Positions 1-8,072 of a stretch of DNA of 9,561 bases are shown in pieces. The stretch is from NCBI GenBank assembly GCA_035575835.1, contig DATLXM010000100.1, positions 1-9,561 on the forward strand, in the 5' to 3' direction. Within the stretch, counting starts at the first letter, position 1; every line of letters starts with the position of its first letter. Origin of the DNA: Gaiellasilicea sp035575835 (lineage in GTDB: Bacteria; Actinomycetota; Thermoleophilia; Gaiellales; Gaiellaceae). Made by a program: the position numbers and the translations under genes. The notes below the pieces were generated by a model. The model searched no databases. It was given only the letters and a program-made list of their open reading frames with translations, and was not told the DNA's origin.

Positions 1-653
1 TAGCTGCACGCGCGATCGAGCTGAACGGGCTGGAGAGCGCGTCGTTCGAGCTCGTCACGCCGGCCGGGTCGATTCGGGTCGCACTGCGTCTCCCGGGCCT
101 CTACAACGTCTACAACGCGGTCGGCGCAGCCGCGCTCGCGCAGACCCTCGGCGCGTCGCTCGAGGAGATCCGGGCCGGTCTCGACCGTTTCGGGGCCGCA
201 TTCGGGCGCTTCGAGCGGATTGCTAGCGGCGACAAGACGATCCTCGTGCTCCTGATCAAGAACCCGGCGGGCGCGAACGAGGTCGTCAGGACCCTGGAGG
301 ACGGAGGCGCGCCGAAGGTGCTCCTGATCGCCCTGAACGACGCGATCGCGGACGGGAAGGACGTCTCCTGGATCTGGGATATCGACCTGGAGCCACTGCT
401 CGATTCGACCAAGCACCTGATCGCCACGGGCGACCGGGCAGCCGAGCTGGGGCTGCGCTGCGTCTACGGCGGCCTGCCGGAGTCGAGTCTGGAGCTCGAG
501 GACGACCTCGAGCGCGCGCTCGATCGGGGACTGGAGCTGACTCCACCCGGAGGCGAGCTGGTCGTCCTCCCCACCTACACCGCGATGCTCGCTCTGCAGC
601 GGATCGTCACCGAGCGCGGCTTGACGCGGCCCTATTGGGAGTCGAAGGCGTGA
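1..653 (+). CDS. murT: Lipid II isoglutaminyl synthase, Mur ligase subunit MurT (3' part)
   Basis: Partial gene: the reading frame is already open at the left edge (first full codon at base 3) and 216 residues are visible up to the TGA at 651-653. MurT is the ATP-using Mur-ligase-like subunit that, with GatD, amidates the alpha-carboxyl of D-Glu in the lipid II stem peptide at the inner face of the membrane. The first visible residues include LPGLYNVYNAVGAAAL, the typical start of a Mur ligase C-terminal region. They are followed by a DUF1727-type domain with the hallmark strings KNPAGANEV, LNDAIADGKDVSWIWD and LPTYTAML. The ATP-binding centre and zinc-ribbon region expected of MurT lie outside the window. 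The stop codon overlaps the likely GTG start of gatD in a GTGA arrangement, so the two subunits are probably made by coupled translation. The identity is secure because of the domain motifs together with the gatD neighbour. Confidence 0.93.
   Translation, partial: AARAIELNGLESASFELVTPAGSIRVALRLPGLYNVYNAVGAAALAQTLGASLEEIRAGLDRFGAAFGRFERIASGDKTILVLLIKNPAGANEVVRTLEDGGAPKVLLIALNDAIADGKDVSWIWDIDLEPLLDSTKHLIATGDRAAELGLRCVYGGLPESSLELEDDLERALDRGLELTPPGGELVVLPTYTAMLALQRIVTERGLTRPYWESKA
637..641 (+). promoter_or_regulatory. Shine-Dalgarno site that decides the gatD start
   Basis: GGGAG lies 8 nt upstream of the GTG at 650, inside the end of murT. This supports GTG 650 over the in-frame TTG at 635, which would begin just before the purine-rich run and add five residues ahead of the family's usual N-terminus. 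Confidence 0.55.
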
Positions 654-1402
654 AGATCCGGATCGGTCACCTGTATCCGGACTATCTGAACATCTATGCC
701 GATCGCGGGAACATCGCAGTGCTCGCCCGGCGGGCGCGGCTCAGGGGGCACGAGCTCGAGGTCGCCGCCGTGAGCCTCGGAGACGAGCTCGATCCCACCG
801 CGCACGACCTGCTGTACGTCGGCGGCGGCCAGGATCGAGAGCAGGCCTTGATCGCGCCCGACCTCGCTGCCAAGGGAGCCGCGATCGAGGAAGCGGTCGC
901 GGACGGTGCGGCGGTACTCGCCGTGTGCGGCGGCTATCAGCTGCTCGGACGCGGCTATCGCGGCCTCGAGGGCTCGGACATGCCCGGCGTCGGCCTCTTC
1001 CCGCACGAGACGGTTGCGGGCGACCGGCGGATGATCGGCGACGTCCTCCTCGAGTGCGAGCTCGAGCCGGGGAGCAAGCGGACGCTTGCGGGGTTCGAGA
1101 ACCACGTCGGCCGGACGCGGCTCGACCCGGGCGCGGAGCCGCTCGGCCGGGTCGTCGCTGGATTCGGCAACGACGGCGAGTCGGGCGCCGAGGGCTGCCG
1201 CGTCGGACGGGCCGTCGGGACGTACCTGCACGGCCCACTCCTGCCCCGGAACCCGTGGCTGGCCGACTGGCTCCTGGCGCAGGCTCTGGCTCACGCGTCT
1301 GGTGGCGACCCACCCGAGCTGGAGCCGCTCGACGACTTCCTCGAGGCGAGGGCTCACGACGTCTCAGCGCGACGCGCGCACGAGCGCGGCGGCCGGTTCT
1401 AA
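650..1402 (+). CDS. gatD: Lipid II isoglutaminyl synthase, glutamine amidotransferase subunit GatD
   Basis: GatD hydrolyses glutamine and passes ammonia to MurT, converting D-Glu to D-isoglutamine in the lipid II stem peptide. From the GTG at 650 the product is 250 aa, near the usual size of GatD. The N-terminus (KIRIGHLYPDYLNIY) is characteristic of the family. The class I amidotransferase (CobB/CobQ-like) nucleophile is C93 in AVCGGYQLLG, the likely catalytic histidine is H194 in TYLHGPLLPRNP, and R127 in GDRRMIG matches the region that binds glutamine in S. aureus GatD. The oxyanion/glycine stretch YVGGGQDREQ is at about residues 56-65. The gene overlaps the murT stop by 4 bp and forms a two-gene unit with it. 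Its TAA stop overlaps the stop of the convergent decarboxylase gene. The start choice rests on the GTGA overlap and the upstream GGGAG. Confidence 0.94.
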   Translation: MKIRIGHLYPDYLNIYADRGNIAVLARRARLRGHELEVAAVSLGDELDPTAHDLLYVGGGQDREQALIAPDLAAKGAAIEEAVADGAAVLAVCGGYQLLGRGYRGLEGSDMPGVGLFPHETVAGDRRMIGDVLLECELEPGSKRTLAGFENHVGRTRLDPGAEPLGRVVAGFGNDGESGAEGCRVGRAVGTYLHGPLLPRNPWLADWLLAQALAHASGGDPPELEPLDDFLEARAHDVSARRAHERGGRF

Positions 1403-2784
1403 CCGACTGGCTGAGCTGCGCAGGCGAGGATCGCGGCCGCCGAGCGCTCTACGTCAGCTGGTGTGGTCTGCCAGTTCGAGACCGAGATCCGCATTGCCCC
1501 CTTCCCCTGCCAGGTGGTGCCCGAGAGCCAGCACGTCCCGTCCTCCTGCACCGCCCGCACGACTTCCTGGGTGAGCGCATCGTCGTCTCCGAAGCGGACG
1601 AGAACCTGATTCAGGACGACCTCGTTCAGCACCTCCACCCCGTCGGCCGGCCCGAGCGTGTCCGCGAACTGCCGAGCGAGCTCGCACGAGCGCTCGACGA
1701 GCTCGGCGATCCCGGTGCGGCCGAGCGAGCGGATCGCTGCGTAGATCGGGAAGCCTCGGGCCCTGCGGGAGAATTCGGGATTCCAGTCCAACTGATCCCG
1801 GGCGGCGTCGGGGTCGGCCTGCTCGAGATAGGCAGCGCGCACCGACATGGCGGCCCGATGGGATTCGGGGTGGGCGCAGAAGGCGATGCCCGAGTCGTAG
1901 GGCACGTTCAGCCACTTGTGGCCGTCGGTCGCCCAGGAATCCGCCCGCTCGGAGCCGGCCAGGAGGTGGCGATGAGCCGGAGACGCCGCCGCCCAGAGCC
2001 CGAACGCGCCGTCGATGTGAAGCCAGGCGCCGACGTCGCCGGCGACCTCCGCGATCTCGTCGAACGGGTCGAACGAGCCGGTGTTCACATTCCCGGCCTG
2101 GGCGCAGACGATCGTCGGACCGGTCGATCCCGCGAGGGCTCTGCCGAGCTCGGCGGCACGCAGCCTCCCCTGGCCATCGGCCGGGATCTCCTCGATCTGG
2201 TCGGAGCCCAGGCCGAGGAAGCGGAACGCCCGGTCGACCGTGACGTGGCGCTCGGCGCCGACGAGGACGCGGATCGGGGGTGCTCCCTGGAGTCCCTTCC
2301 TCGCGAGGTCCCACCCGGCCGCGGTGAGAACGTGGTGCCGCGCAGCCGCGAGCGCCGTCACGTGGGCGAGTGGGCAACCGGTCACGAAACCTGCAGAGAC
2401 GCCGTCGGGGAGGCCGAGCAGCTCGCGGAGCCAGTCGAGCGCCACTTCCTCGACGACGGCCGCGCTCGGCCCGCCGACAACGAGACCCGCGTTCTGATCC
2501 CACGTCGACGTGAGCCAGTCGGCAGCGACGGCCGCAGGCAGGGCGCCGCCGATCACGAAGCCGAAGTAGCGCCCGGAGGCGGTGCCGACGACGCCGGGCT
2601 CCGCCGCCGCGATCAACTCCGCGATCACCTGCTCGGGGTCGGACGGAGACTCGGGGAGCGGCCCGGAGAGCGTCGCGCGCAACTCCTCGATCGACGCAGG
2701 TGCCGTCACCGGGCGCTCCGGGAGCGAGCCGAGGTACTGCGCGGCATAGTCGGCGGTCAGCCGAAGAAGCTCGTCGTGCGCCAT
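1399..2784 (-). CDS. PLP-dependent group II decarboxylase-like enzyme, substrate unknown
   Basis: This is a 461-residue fold-type I PLP enzyme of the group II (aromatic amino acid / glutamate) decarboxylase family, probably cytosolic. The Schiff-base lysine is K290 in ATDGHKWLNVPYDSG. H289 precedes it as in the family. D258 and A260 in HIDGAFG are the residues that hold the pyridine ring, and H180 in AERHVTVDRA matches the histidine that stacks on PLP. SRRARGFPIYAAIRSLG (about residues 349-365) matches the conserved segment after the mobile loop. By eye, the loop tyrosine that protonates the decarboxylated intermediate in aromatic amino acid decarboxylases is not present, so decarboxylation is not assured. 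The ATG at 2784 lies 18 bp after the NUDIX stop, and the AGAGG just before it is too close to be an ideal ribosome site. This is the last gene of the hflX-dut-NUDIX unit, and no neighbour reveals its substrate. I recognise the family but not the specific gene. Confidence 0.8.
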   Translation of the reverse strand: MAHDELLRLTADYAAQYLGSLPERPVTAPASIEELRATLSGPLPESPSDPEQVIAELIAAAEPGVVGTASGRYFGFVIGGALPAAVAADWLTSTWDQNAGLVVGGPSAAVVEEVALDWLRELLGLPDGVSAGFVTGCPLAHVTALAAARHHVLTAAGWDLARKGLQGAPPIRVLVGAERHVTVDRAFRFLGLGSDQIEEIPADGQGRLRAAELGRALAGSTGPTIVCAQAGNVNTGSFDPFDEIAEVAGDVGAWLHIDGAFGLWAAASPAHRHLLAGSERADSWATDGHKWLNVPYDSGIAFCAHPESHRAAMSVRAAYLEQADPDAARDQLDWNPEFSRRARGFPIYAAIRSLGRTGIAELVERSCELARQFADTLGPADGVEVLNEVVLNQVLVRFGDDDALTQEVVRAVQEDGTCWLSGTTWQGKGAMRISVSNWQTTPADVERSAAAILACAAQPVG

Positions 2785-2802
2785 ACCTCTGACTGTATTC
2801 CG

Positions 2803-3255
2803 TCACGCCCTCCAGAGGGCGCCGAGATAGACCGCCGGGTCACCCGGCTGCCATCTCTGGAGGAAGCGCTGGATCGGCGGATGGACGACGACGCTGTCGA
2901 GCTCGTCGAACGCGAAGAGTCGGTGCCCGCTCACGGCCTCGTCCTGCGAGACCACGTCCTCGAGCGACCCGTCGACCTCGCCCGCGAAAATGATGTGGAC
3001 GACGTGCTTGGAGCTGAGACTGCGAGCCGGCGCGATCGAGTCGACCAGCGCGATCGGGCCCTCGACGGGCGGGGCGACGATCCCGACCTCCTCTGCGAGC
3101 TCCCGGGTAAGCGCGTCGATGAGGCTCTCCCCCGCCTTCACCCCACCCCCCGGGAGGAGCCAGACGTCGCCGCTCTTCTTCGAGTGGCGGCAAAGGAGGA
3201 TTCGGTCGTGCCAACGCAGGATCACGGAGACGCGGATGCGCGGCTCGTTCAGCAT
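2803..3255 (-). CDS. NUDIX hydrolase
   Basis: NUDIX enzymes cleave nucleoside diphosphates linked to another moiety, such as oxidised dNTPs, ADP-ribose or dinucleotide polyphosphates. A complete NUDIX box (G-x5-E-x7-R-E-x2-E-E-x-G-I) runs from G37 to I59, with metal-binding E52, E55 and E56. It is preceded by the usual WLLPGGG strand. I chose the ATG at 3255 (150 aa), which sits one base after the dut stop in a TGAGATG arrangement. An in-frame GTG at 3288 would give 161 aa, but it would overlap the dut C-terminal motif by 32 bp and add residues with no family character. The C-terminal part (HPPIQRFLQRW) is typical of MutT/ADP-ribose-pyrophosphatase-like members, but the substrate cannot be read from sequence. 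Its tight link to dut suggests nucleotide-pool cleaning. The start is less certain than the identity. Confidence 0.9.
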   Translation of the reverse strand: MLNEPRIRVSVILRWHDRILLCRHSKKSGDVWLLPGGGVKAGESLIDALTRELAEEVGIVAPPVEGPIALVDSIAPARSLSSKHVVHIIFAGEVDGSLEDVVSQDEAVSGHRLFAFDELDSVVVHPPIQRFLQRWQPGDPAVYLGALWRA

Positions 3256-3256
3256 C

Positions 3257-3691
3257 TCAGACCCGTGACGAGCCGAAGCCCCGGGCACCGCGCTCGCTCG
3301 GGGGCAGCTCCTCGACCTCGACCAGCTCGAGCTCCGGGAGCTCGAGAACCACGAGCTGGGCGATCCGCATTCCGGGTTCGACCGTGAACGTCTCCGTCTT
3401 GTCCGTGTTCAGGAGGACGACCCGAAGCTCGCCGCGATAGCCGGAATCGATCAGACCGGGCGCGTTCACGATCGTCAGCCCATGCTTGGCCGCGAGCCCC
3501 GAGCGCGGCAGGACGAAGCCGCCGTGCCCTTCCGGGATCGCGACCGCGAGCCCGGTCCCGACCGTGACTCGCTCGCCAGGATCAAGAACTGCGGCTTCGC
3601 ACGCCGCGAGGTCGAGGCCCGCGTCTCCAGCGTAGGCGCGCTCGGGGACGATCGCGTCCGGATGCAGTCGTGTGAGCGCGAGCCGGGTCAA
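3257..3691 (-). CDS. dut: Deoxyuridine triphosphatase (dUTPase)
   Basis: The enzyme hydrolyses dUTP to dUMP and pyrophosphate, keeping uracil out of DNA and supplying dUMP for thymidylate synthesis. It normally acts as a homotrimer with Mg2+. The 144 residues match the usual bacterial size, and all five trimeric dUTPase motifs are present in order: AGDAGLDLA (21-29), PRSGLAAK (62-69), NAPGLIDSGYRGE (76-88) with the water-activating D82, MRIAQ (108-112), and the C-terminal P-loop-like RGARGFGSS (134-142). The start is a TTG at 3691 whose TTGA overlaps the hflX stop by 4 bp. A GAGGG lies only 3 nt upstream, so translation probably depends on coupling to hflX. The Glu/Leu-rich stretch between motifs IV and V (about 117-132) is a linker, as usual in the family. 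Confidence 0.96.
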   Translation of the reverse strand: MTRLALTRLHPDAIVPERAYAGDAGLDLAACEAAVLDPGERVTVGTGLAVAIPEGHGGFVLPRSGLAAKHGLTIVNAPGLIDSGYRGELRVVLLNTDKTETFTVEPGMRIAQLVVLELPELELVEVEELPPSERGARGFGSSRV

Positions 3692-5052
3692 CGGCCCTCG
3701 ACGGCCGAGTCGCCCGGAGGCGCTACGCCGGGCTCGTCGACGGACTGGGCGACGAGGTAGCGAGCGAAGCGGCGAACCTCGCGCTGCGGGAGCCGCGCCC
3801 GCAGGCTGACCCCCTCCTCCCCGTCCTCGCGCTCCTCGATCGGAGCGCCGAGCGCGTAGAGCTCGGCGAGCTTGCCACCCTCGCCGTAGGGAAGCAGCAT
3901 CCGGACGTCGACATACCGGTCGGAGAATCGCTCGGCGATGCGCTCTCGCAGCTCCTCGACGCCCTCGCCGGTAGCGGCGGCGATCTGAAGAGCGCCCGGA
4001 AACCGGTTCGCGAGACGCCGCCGGCGGAGCGGGTCGACGCGATCGATCTTGTTCAAGACGAGCTCGACGGGAATCTCATCGGCTCCGATGTCGGTCAGAA
4101 CCGTGTCCACCGAGCCGATCATCTCTTCCAGCCGGTCGTCGCCGACCGAGGCGTCCATGACGTGGAGGATCACGTCGGCGACGAGAGTCTCCTCGAGCGT
4201 GGACGCGAAGCCTTCGACGAGCTGGGTGGGAAGGCGCCGGATGAATCCGACCGTGTCGGTGACGAGGTAGCGCTTGCCGTCGTGCTCGAAGCCGCGCGTC
4301 GTCGGGTCGAGCGTCTCGAAAAGCCGGTCGTTCACCGAGACGTCCGCCTCGGTGAGCGCGTTCAGGAGCGTCGACTTGCCCACGTTCGTGTATCCGGCGA
4401 GTGCGACAGTCGGCACCTCGGTTCGCTGGCGCTCCTTCCGCCGGAGGCCGCGCTGCTTCTCGATCTCGCGCAGGCGACGGCGGAGGACGACGACCCGTCG
4501 TTTCGCCAGGCGGCGGTCGGTCTCGAGCTGGGACTCGCCCGGGCCACGGGTGCCGACCCCGGCGCCGACCGCACCCGTACCACCGCCGAGGCGCTCCAGG
4601 TGCTTCCACATCCCGCGCATCCGCGGCAGGTTGTACTCGAGTTGCGCGAGCTCCACCTGCAGCTTGCCCTCGGCGCTCGTCGCGTGCTGAGCGAAGATGT
4701 CGAGGATCAGCTGGGTCCGGTCGACGACCCGTGCGTCGAGAGCGTCCTCGAGCGTCCGCTGCTGGGTCGGGTCGAGCTCGCCGTCGACGAGGAGCACCTC
4801 GGCTTCTGCGGCCTTGTACTCCGTCTTCAGCTCCTCGAGCTTTCCCTTGCCGACGTATGTCCGCGGGTCGGGTCGAACGCGCTGCTGCACGAGCTGCGCC
4901 ACCGGCTGGACGAGCGCCGTCCGCGCGAGCTCCGCCAGCTCGGCGAGCTCCTCGTCGGCGTCGACGCCCTTCGCGAGAATCGCCAGGACGAAGCCCCGTT
5001 CGGGCTCCGTTCCGTGTCCCGAGCGGTTCGCATCGTCCTGTCGCTTCGTCAC
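3688..5052 (-). CDS. hflX: Ribosome-associated GTPase HflX
   Basis: HflX binds the 50S subunit and, in characterised bacteria, splits stalled or hibernating 70S ribosomes, notably in heat or antibiotic stress. The 454-residue product has the N-terminal HflX domain with RPDPRTYVGKGKLEEL (about 60-75) and VDRTQLILDIFAQHA (110-124). A glycine-rich, basic linker follows, with GTRGPGESQLETDRR (167-181) and an arginine-rich helix. The G domain has G1 GYTNVGKS (220-227), G3 DTVGF (266-270), G4 NKID (334-337) and a G5-like AAATGEG (358-364). The start is a GTG at 5052. There is no ribosome site and only 27 bp to the divergent dapE, so a leaderless or near-leaderless message is likely. It is the first gene of the unit that continues into dut. 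In many actinobacteria hflX directly follows dapF; here the dapE-dapC-dapD block separates them. Confidence 0.96.
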   Translation of the reverse strand: MTKRQDDANRSGHGTEPERGFVLAILAKGVDADEELAELAELARTALVQPVAQLVQQRVRPDPRTYVGKGKLEELKTEYKAAEAEVLLVDGELDPTQQRTLEDALDARVVDRTQLILDIFAQHATSAEGKLQVELAQLEYNLPRMRGMWKHLERLGGGTGAVGAGVGTRGPGESQLETDRRLAKRRVVVLRRRLREIEKQRGLRRKERQRTEVPTVALAGYTNVGKSTLLNALTEADVSVNDRLFETLDPTTRGFEHDGKRYLVTDTVGFIRRLPTQLVEGFASTLEETLVADVILHVMDASVGDDRLEEMIGSVDTVLTDIGADEIPVELVLNKIDRVDPLRRRRLANRFPGALQIAAATGEGVEELRERIAERFSDRYVDVRMLLPYGEGGKLAELYALGAPIEEREDGEEGVSLRARLPQREVRRFARYLVAQSVDEPGVAPPGDSAVEGR

Positions 5053-5079
5053 TGCCGGGATTGTGCCACGCTTCTCGCC
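5053..5079. promoter_or_regulatory. Divergent intergenic gap, likely hflX and dapE promoters
   Basis: Only 27 bp separate the two divergent start codons, so promoter elements must reach into both coding sequences. On the - strand, CTGACA (5086-5081) and CACAAT (5065-5060) are spaced 15 bp apart. They resemble -35 and -10 boxes and would place transcription start near the hflX GTG at 5052, giving a leaderless message. The spacer is shorter than the ideal 17 bp. I see no comparable -10 box for dapE on the + strand. No Shine-Dalgarno site precedes either gene. Confidence 0.3.
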
Positions 5080-6171
5080 GTGTCAGGCCCGCCCGAGCCG
5101 GATCTCGCCCAGCGCCTCGCCGCTCGCACCCTCGAGCTCGTCGACATCCCGTCGGAGAGCCGGAACGAAGCCGAGATCGCCGCCAGAGTCGATGCCTTGA
5201 TCCCGCCCTCCTTCGCGGCGGAGTACCGGGGCGACGACGCCACCGTCTTCACCCGCCCCCGCAGGACGGGGCGACCACTCGTCGTCCTCGCCGGGCACTA
5301 CGACACCGTCCCGGCGCAGGAGAACATTCCCGGCCGAATCGTCGACGGTACCGTGACGGGACTCGGCGCCAGCGACATGAAGAGCGGGCTCGCAGTGCTG
5401 CTCGAGCTGGCCCGGCTGCTCGACGAGCAGGATGTCGAGACGGAGCTCGACGTGGCGCTGCTCGTGTTCGGCAAGGAAGAGCTGCCGGCCGAGTTCAGCC
5501 CCCTGCCAGCGCTCTTCGACGGGTCGACGCTCGTGCACGAGGCCGAGCTCGCGATCCTGCTCGAGCCCACCGACAACACGATCCAGGCCGGGTGTCTCGG
5601 GAACCTGAACGCGGAGCTCGTCTTCCACGGGGTCAGCGGCCACTCTGCGAGGCCGTGGACGGCCGAGAACGCGATCGAGAAGGCACTGACGGGGCTCGCC
5701 CCGCTCGCGGCGCTGGAGCCCCGGCCGGTCGTCGTCGGCGGCCTGACGTTCAGCGAGGTCGTGAGCCTGACGAGGATCGAAGGCGGGATCGCGGACAACG
5801 TGATTCCCGACCGCGTCAGCGCCCACGTCAACTTCCGCTACGCGCCCGATCGCTCGCCTGAGAGCGCCGAGCGGTACCTCCGCAGCCTCGTCCCCGCCGG
5901 AGCCGACTTCGTGCACGCGGGCGACTCCCCACCGGCGCGCGTCGTCACCGACTCACCGCTCGTCCGCCGCCTCCAGGAGACCGGCGACCTCGCACTGGAG
6001 CCGAAGCAGGCCTGGACGAACGTCGCCGACTTCACCGCGCGCGGAATCGATGCCGTCAACTTCGGACCCGGGGCGCCGCGCTACGCCCATCGCCGCGACG
6101 AGCAGGTCGAGATCGCGGCACTCGTGACCGCCTTCGAGTCGCTCTGGAAGTTCGTCACGGGTAGCGTCTGA
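5080..6171 (+). CDS. dapE: Succinyl-diaminopimelate desuccinylase (M20 metallopeptidase family)
   Basis: DapE removes succinate from N-succinyl-LL-DAP to give LL-DAP. From the GTG at 5080 the product is 363 aa. The dinuclear-zinc M20 residues are all visible: H73 and D75 in AGHYDTVPA, bridging D99 in GASDMKSG, catalytic E133 with metal ligand E134 in FGKEELPAE, E162 in LLEPTDN, and H337 in FGPGAPRYAHRRDE. The dimerisation domain begins near residue 170 and carries GVSGHSARPW (184-193), with H188 matching the histidine that reaches across the dimer in DapE. NFGPG...AHRRDE and the overall length resemble the actinobacterial DapE type. The open frame extends upstream to 4162, but only antisense to hflX, so I placed the start at the first start codon after the hflX 5' end. 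It is first in a dapE-dapC-dapD unit. Other M20 amidohydrolases are excluded mainly by that context. Confidence 0.92.
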   Translation: MSGPPEPDLAQRLAARTLELVDIPSESRNEAEIAARVDALIPPSFAAEYRGDDATVFTRPRRTGRPLVVLAGHYDTVPAQENIPGRIVDGTVTGLGASDMKSGLAVLLELARLLDEQDVETELDVALLVFGKEELPAEFSPLPALFDGSTLVHEAELAILLEPTDNTIQAGCLGNLNAELVFHGVSGHSARPWTAENAIEKALTGLAPLAALEPRPVVVGGLTFSEVVSLTRIEGGIADNVIPDRVSAHVNFRYAPDRSPESAERYLRSLVPAGADFVHAGDSPPARVVTDSPLVRRLQETGDLALEPKQAWTNVADFTARGIDAVNFGPGAPRYAHRRDEQVEIAALVTAFESLWKFVTGSV

Positions 6172-6174
6172 GCC

Positions 6175-7319
6175 TTGCCGATCTCGCCGGTTCTCGAACG
6201 CCAGAAGACCTACCCATTCGTCCGCCTCAGCGAGGCGGCACGACGCGTCGCCGAGCGCGGGATCGAGGTGATCGACTTCGGGACGGGAGATCCCCGCGAG
6301 GCGACCGACCCCCTGATCCGTCAGGCGCTCGTCGACGGCCTGCGCGACCGGATGGGCTACCCCGCTGCGGTCGGGCTGCCTGAGTTGCGGGAGGCGATCG
6401 CAGCCTGGGCAGAGCGCCGGTTCGGAACGCGCCTCGACCCGGAGACGCAGGTGATCCCGACGCTCGGGAGCAAGGAGGCGATCTTCAGCTTCGCCCAGGT
6501 CGTCGTCGACCTCGAGCGCGGCAAGGACACCGTTGCCTACACCGAGCCGGGCTATCCCGTCTACGAGCGCGGCGCACTCTTCGCACACGCTCGGCCGCTG
6601 GCGCTGCCTCTCCACGAGGAGCGGGCGTTTCTCCCGGATCTCGACGCGATCGACGACGAGACGTGGGCCCGGCTCGCGGTCTTCTGGGTCAACTACCCGA
6701 ACAACCCCACCGGCGCGACGGCATCTCTTGCGTTCTACGAGCGCCTCGGGGAGCTCGCTCGCGAGCACGGGTTCGTGATCGCATCCGACGAGGCGTACAC
6801 CGAGCTCTGGTTCGACGAGCCGCCCGCCTCGGCGCTCCAGCTTTCCGACCTGACGAACATCGCAGTCTTCAACACGCTCTCCAAGCGGAGCTCGATGACG
6901 GGGTACCGCAGCGGCTTCGTGGCCGGCGACCCGGCTCTGATCGCCGGCCTCAAGGCCTTCCGGCCGACGGTCGGGACCGCGCCCCAGGAGTTCGTCCAGC
7001 GTGCGTCCGTCGTCGCGTGGGGGGACGAGGATCACGTCGAGCGGACGCGGGCGCTCTACGGCCGCAAGCGAGCGCTCTTCCTCGACGTCTTCCGCACCAA
7101 GGGCGTGCGCGTCGCAGGGAGCGAGGCGACGATGTACCTCTGGCTCGAAGTCCCCGGCGGCGAGGCGTCCGAGGCGTTCGCCGACCGCCTGCTCGAGCAC
7201 GGAGTCCTCGTCGCGCCGGGCTCGTACCTGGGAGCTGCGGGCGAGGGCTACTTCCGCCTCGCTCTCGTCCCCTCCGAGGAGGAGTGCGCCCGCGCAGCCC
7301 AGATCCTGGAGCGCGTCCT

Positions 7320-7323
<4 letters not shown>
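6175..7323 (+). CDS. dapC: N-succinyl-diaminopimelate aminotransferase
   Basis: DapC transfers the amino group of glutamate to N-succinyl-2-amino-6-ketopimelate, the step between DapD and DapE. The 382 residues form a class I/II (fold-type I) PLP aminotransferase. YPNNPTG is at 174-180, ASDEAY at 203-208 (PLP-ring aspartate D205), the Schiff-base K237 lies in NTLSKRSSMTGYRSG with phosphate-binding R245, and an FRLAL segment near residue 357 supplies the arginine that grips the substrate carboxylate. The N-terminus (RQKTYPFVRLSE) fits actinobacterial DapC. The start is a TTG at 6175. It is the only possible nearby start, because this frame is the same as dapE and a TGA lies just two codons upstream. 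No good ribosome site is seen, so reinitiation after dapE is likely. Sequence alone would allow other aminotransferases of this class; the flanking dapE and dapD make DapC by far the best call. Confidence 0.9.
7308..7311 (+). promoter_or_regulatory. Shine-Dalgarno site for dapD
   Basis: GGAG lies 8 nt before the GTG at 7320, within the last codons of dapC. It supports that start for dapD. The open frame runs upstream to 6663, but only as an out-of-frame shadow of dapC. Confidence 0.5.

Positions 7324-8068
<745 letters not shown>

Positions 8069-8072
<4 letters not shown>

Noticed and set aside
635..649. Alternative TTG start of gatD at 635
   Set aside because: The GTG at 650 overlaps the murT stop, has GGGAG 8 nt upstream and gives the usual N-terminus of the family.
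1380..1430. Intrinsic terminator between gatD and the convergent gene
   Set aside because: I saw no stem-loop followed by a T-run on either strand, and the two coding sequences overlap.
3256..3288. Alternative GTG start of the NUDIX gene at 3288
   Set aside because: It adds 11 residues without family character and overlaps the conserved dUTPase C-terminal motif. The ATG one base after the dut stop is more natural.
3305..3345. Repeated GAGCTC/CTCGAG-like units as a possible DNA repeat
   Set aside because: They arise from Glu-Leu codons in the dUTPase linker and occur throughout the window as codon-usage effects, without regular spacing.
925..3387. An 820-codon open frame on the + strand
   Set aside because: It runs out of frame through gatD and antisense to the decarboxylase, NUDIX and dut genes. 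It is rich in Arg, Pro and Gly with no domain. Long antisense frames are expected at this G+C level, and all the real genes it crosses have clear family motifs.
4162..5079. N-terminal extension of dapE to an upstream ATG
   Set aside because: The extension is entirely antisense to hflX or in the gap and has no M20 character. The GTG at 5080 gives the normal family length.
5953..7200. A 415-codon open frame on the - strand
   Set aside because: It is antisense to dapE and dapC, has biased composition and no recognisable motif, and both genes opposite are well supported.
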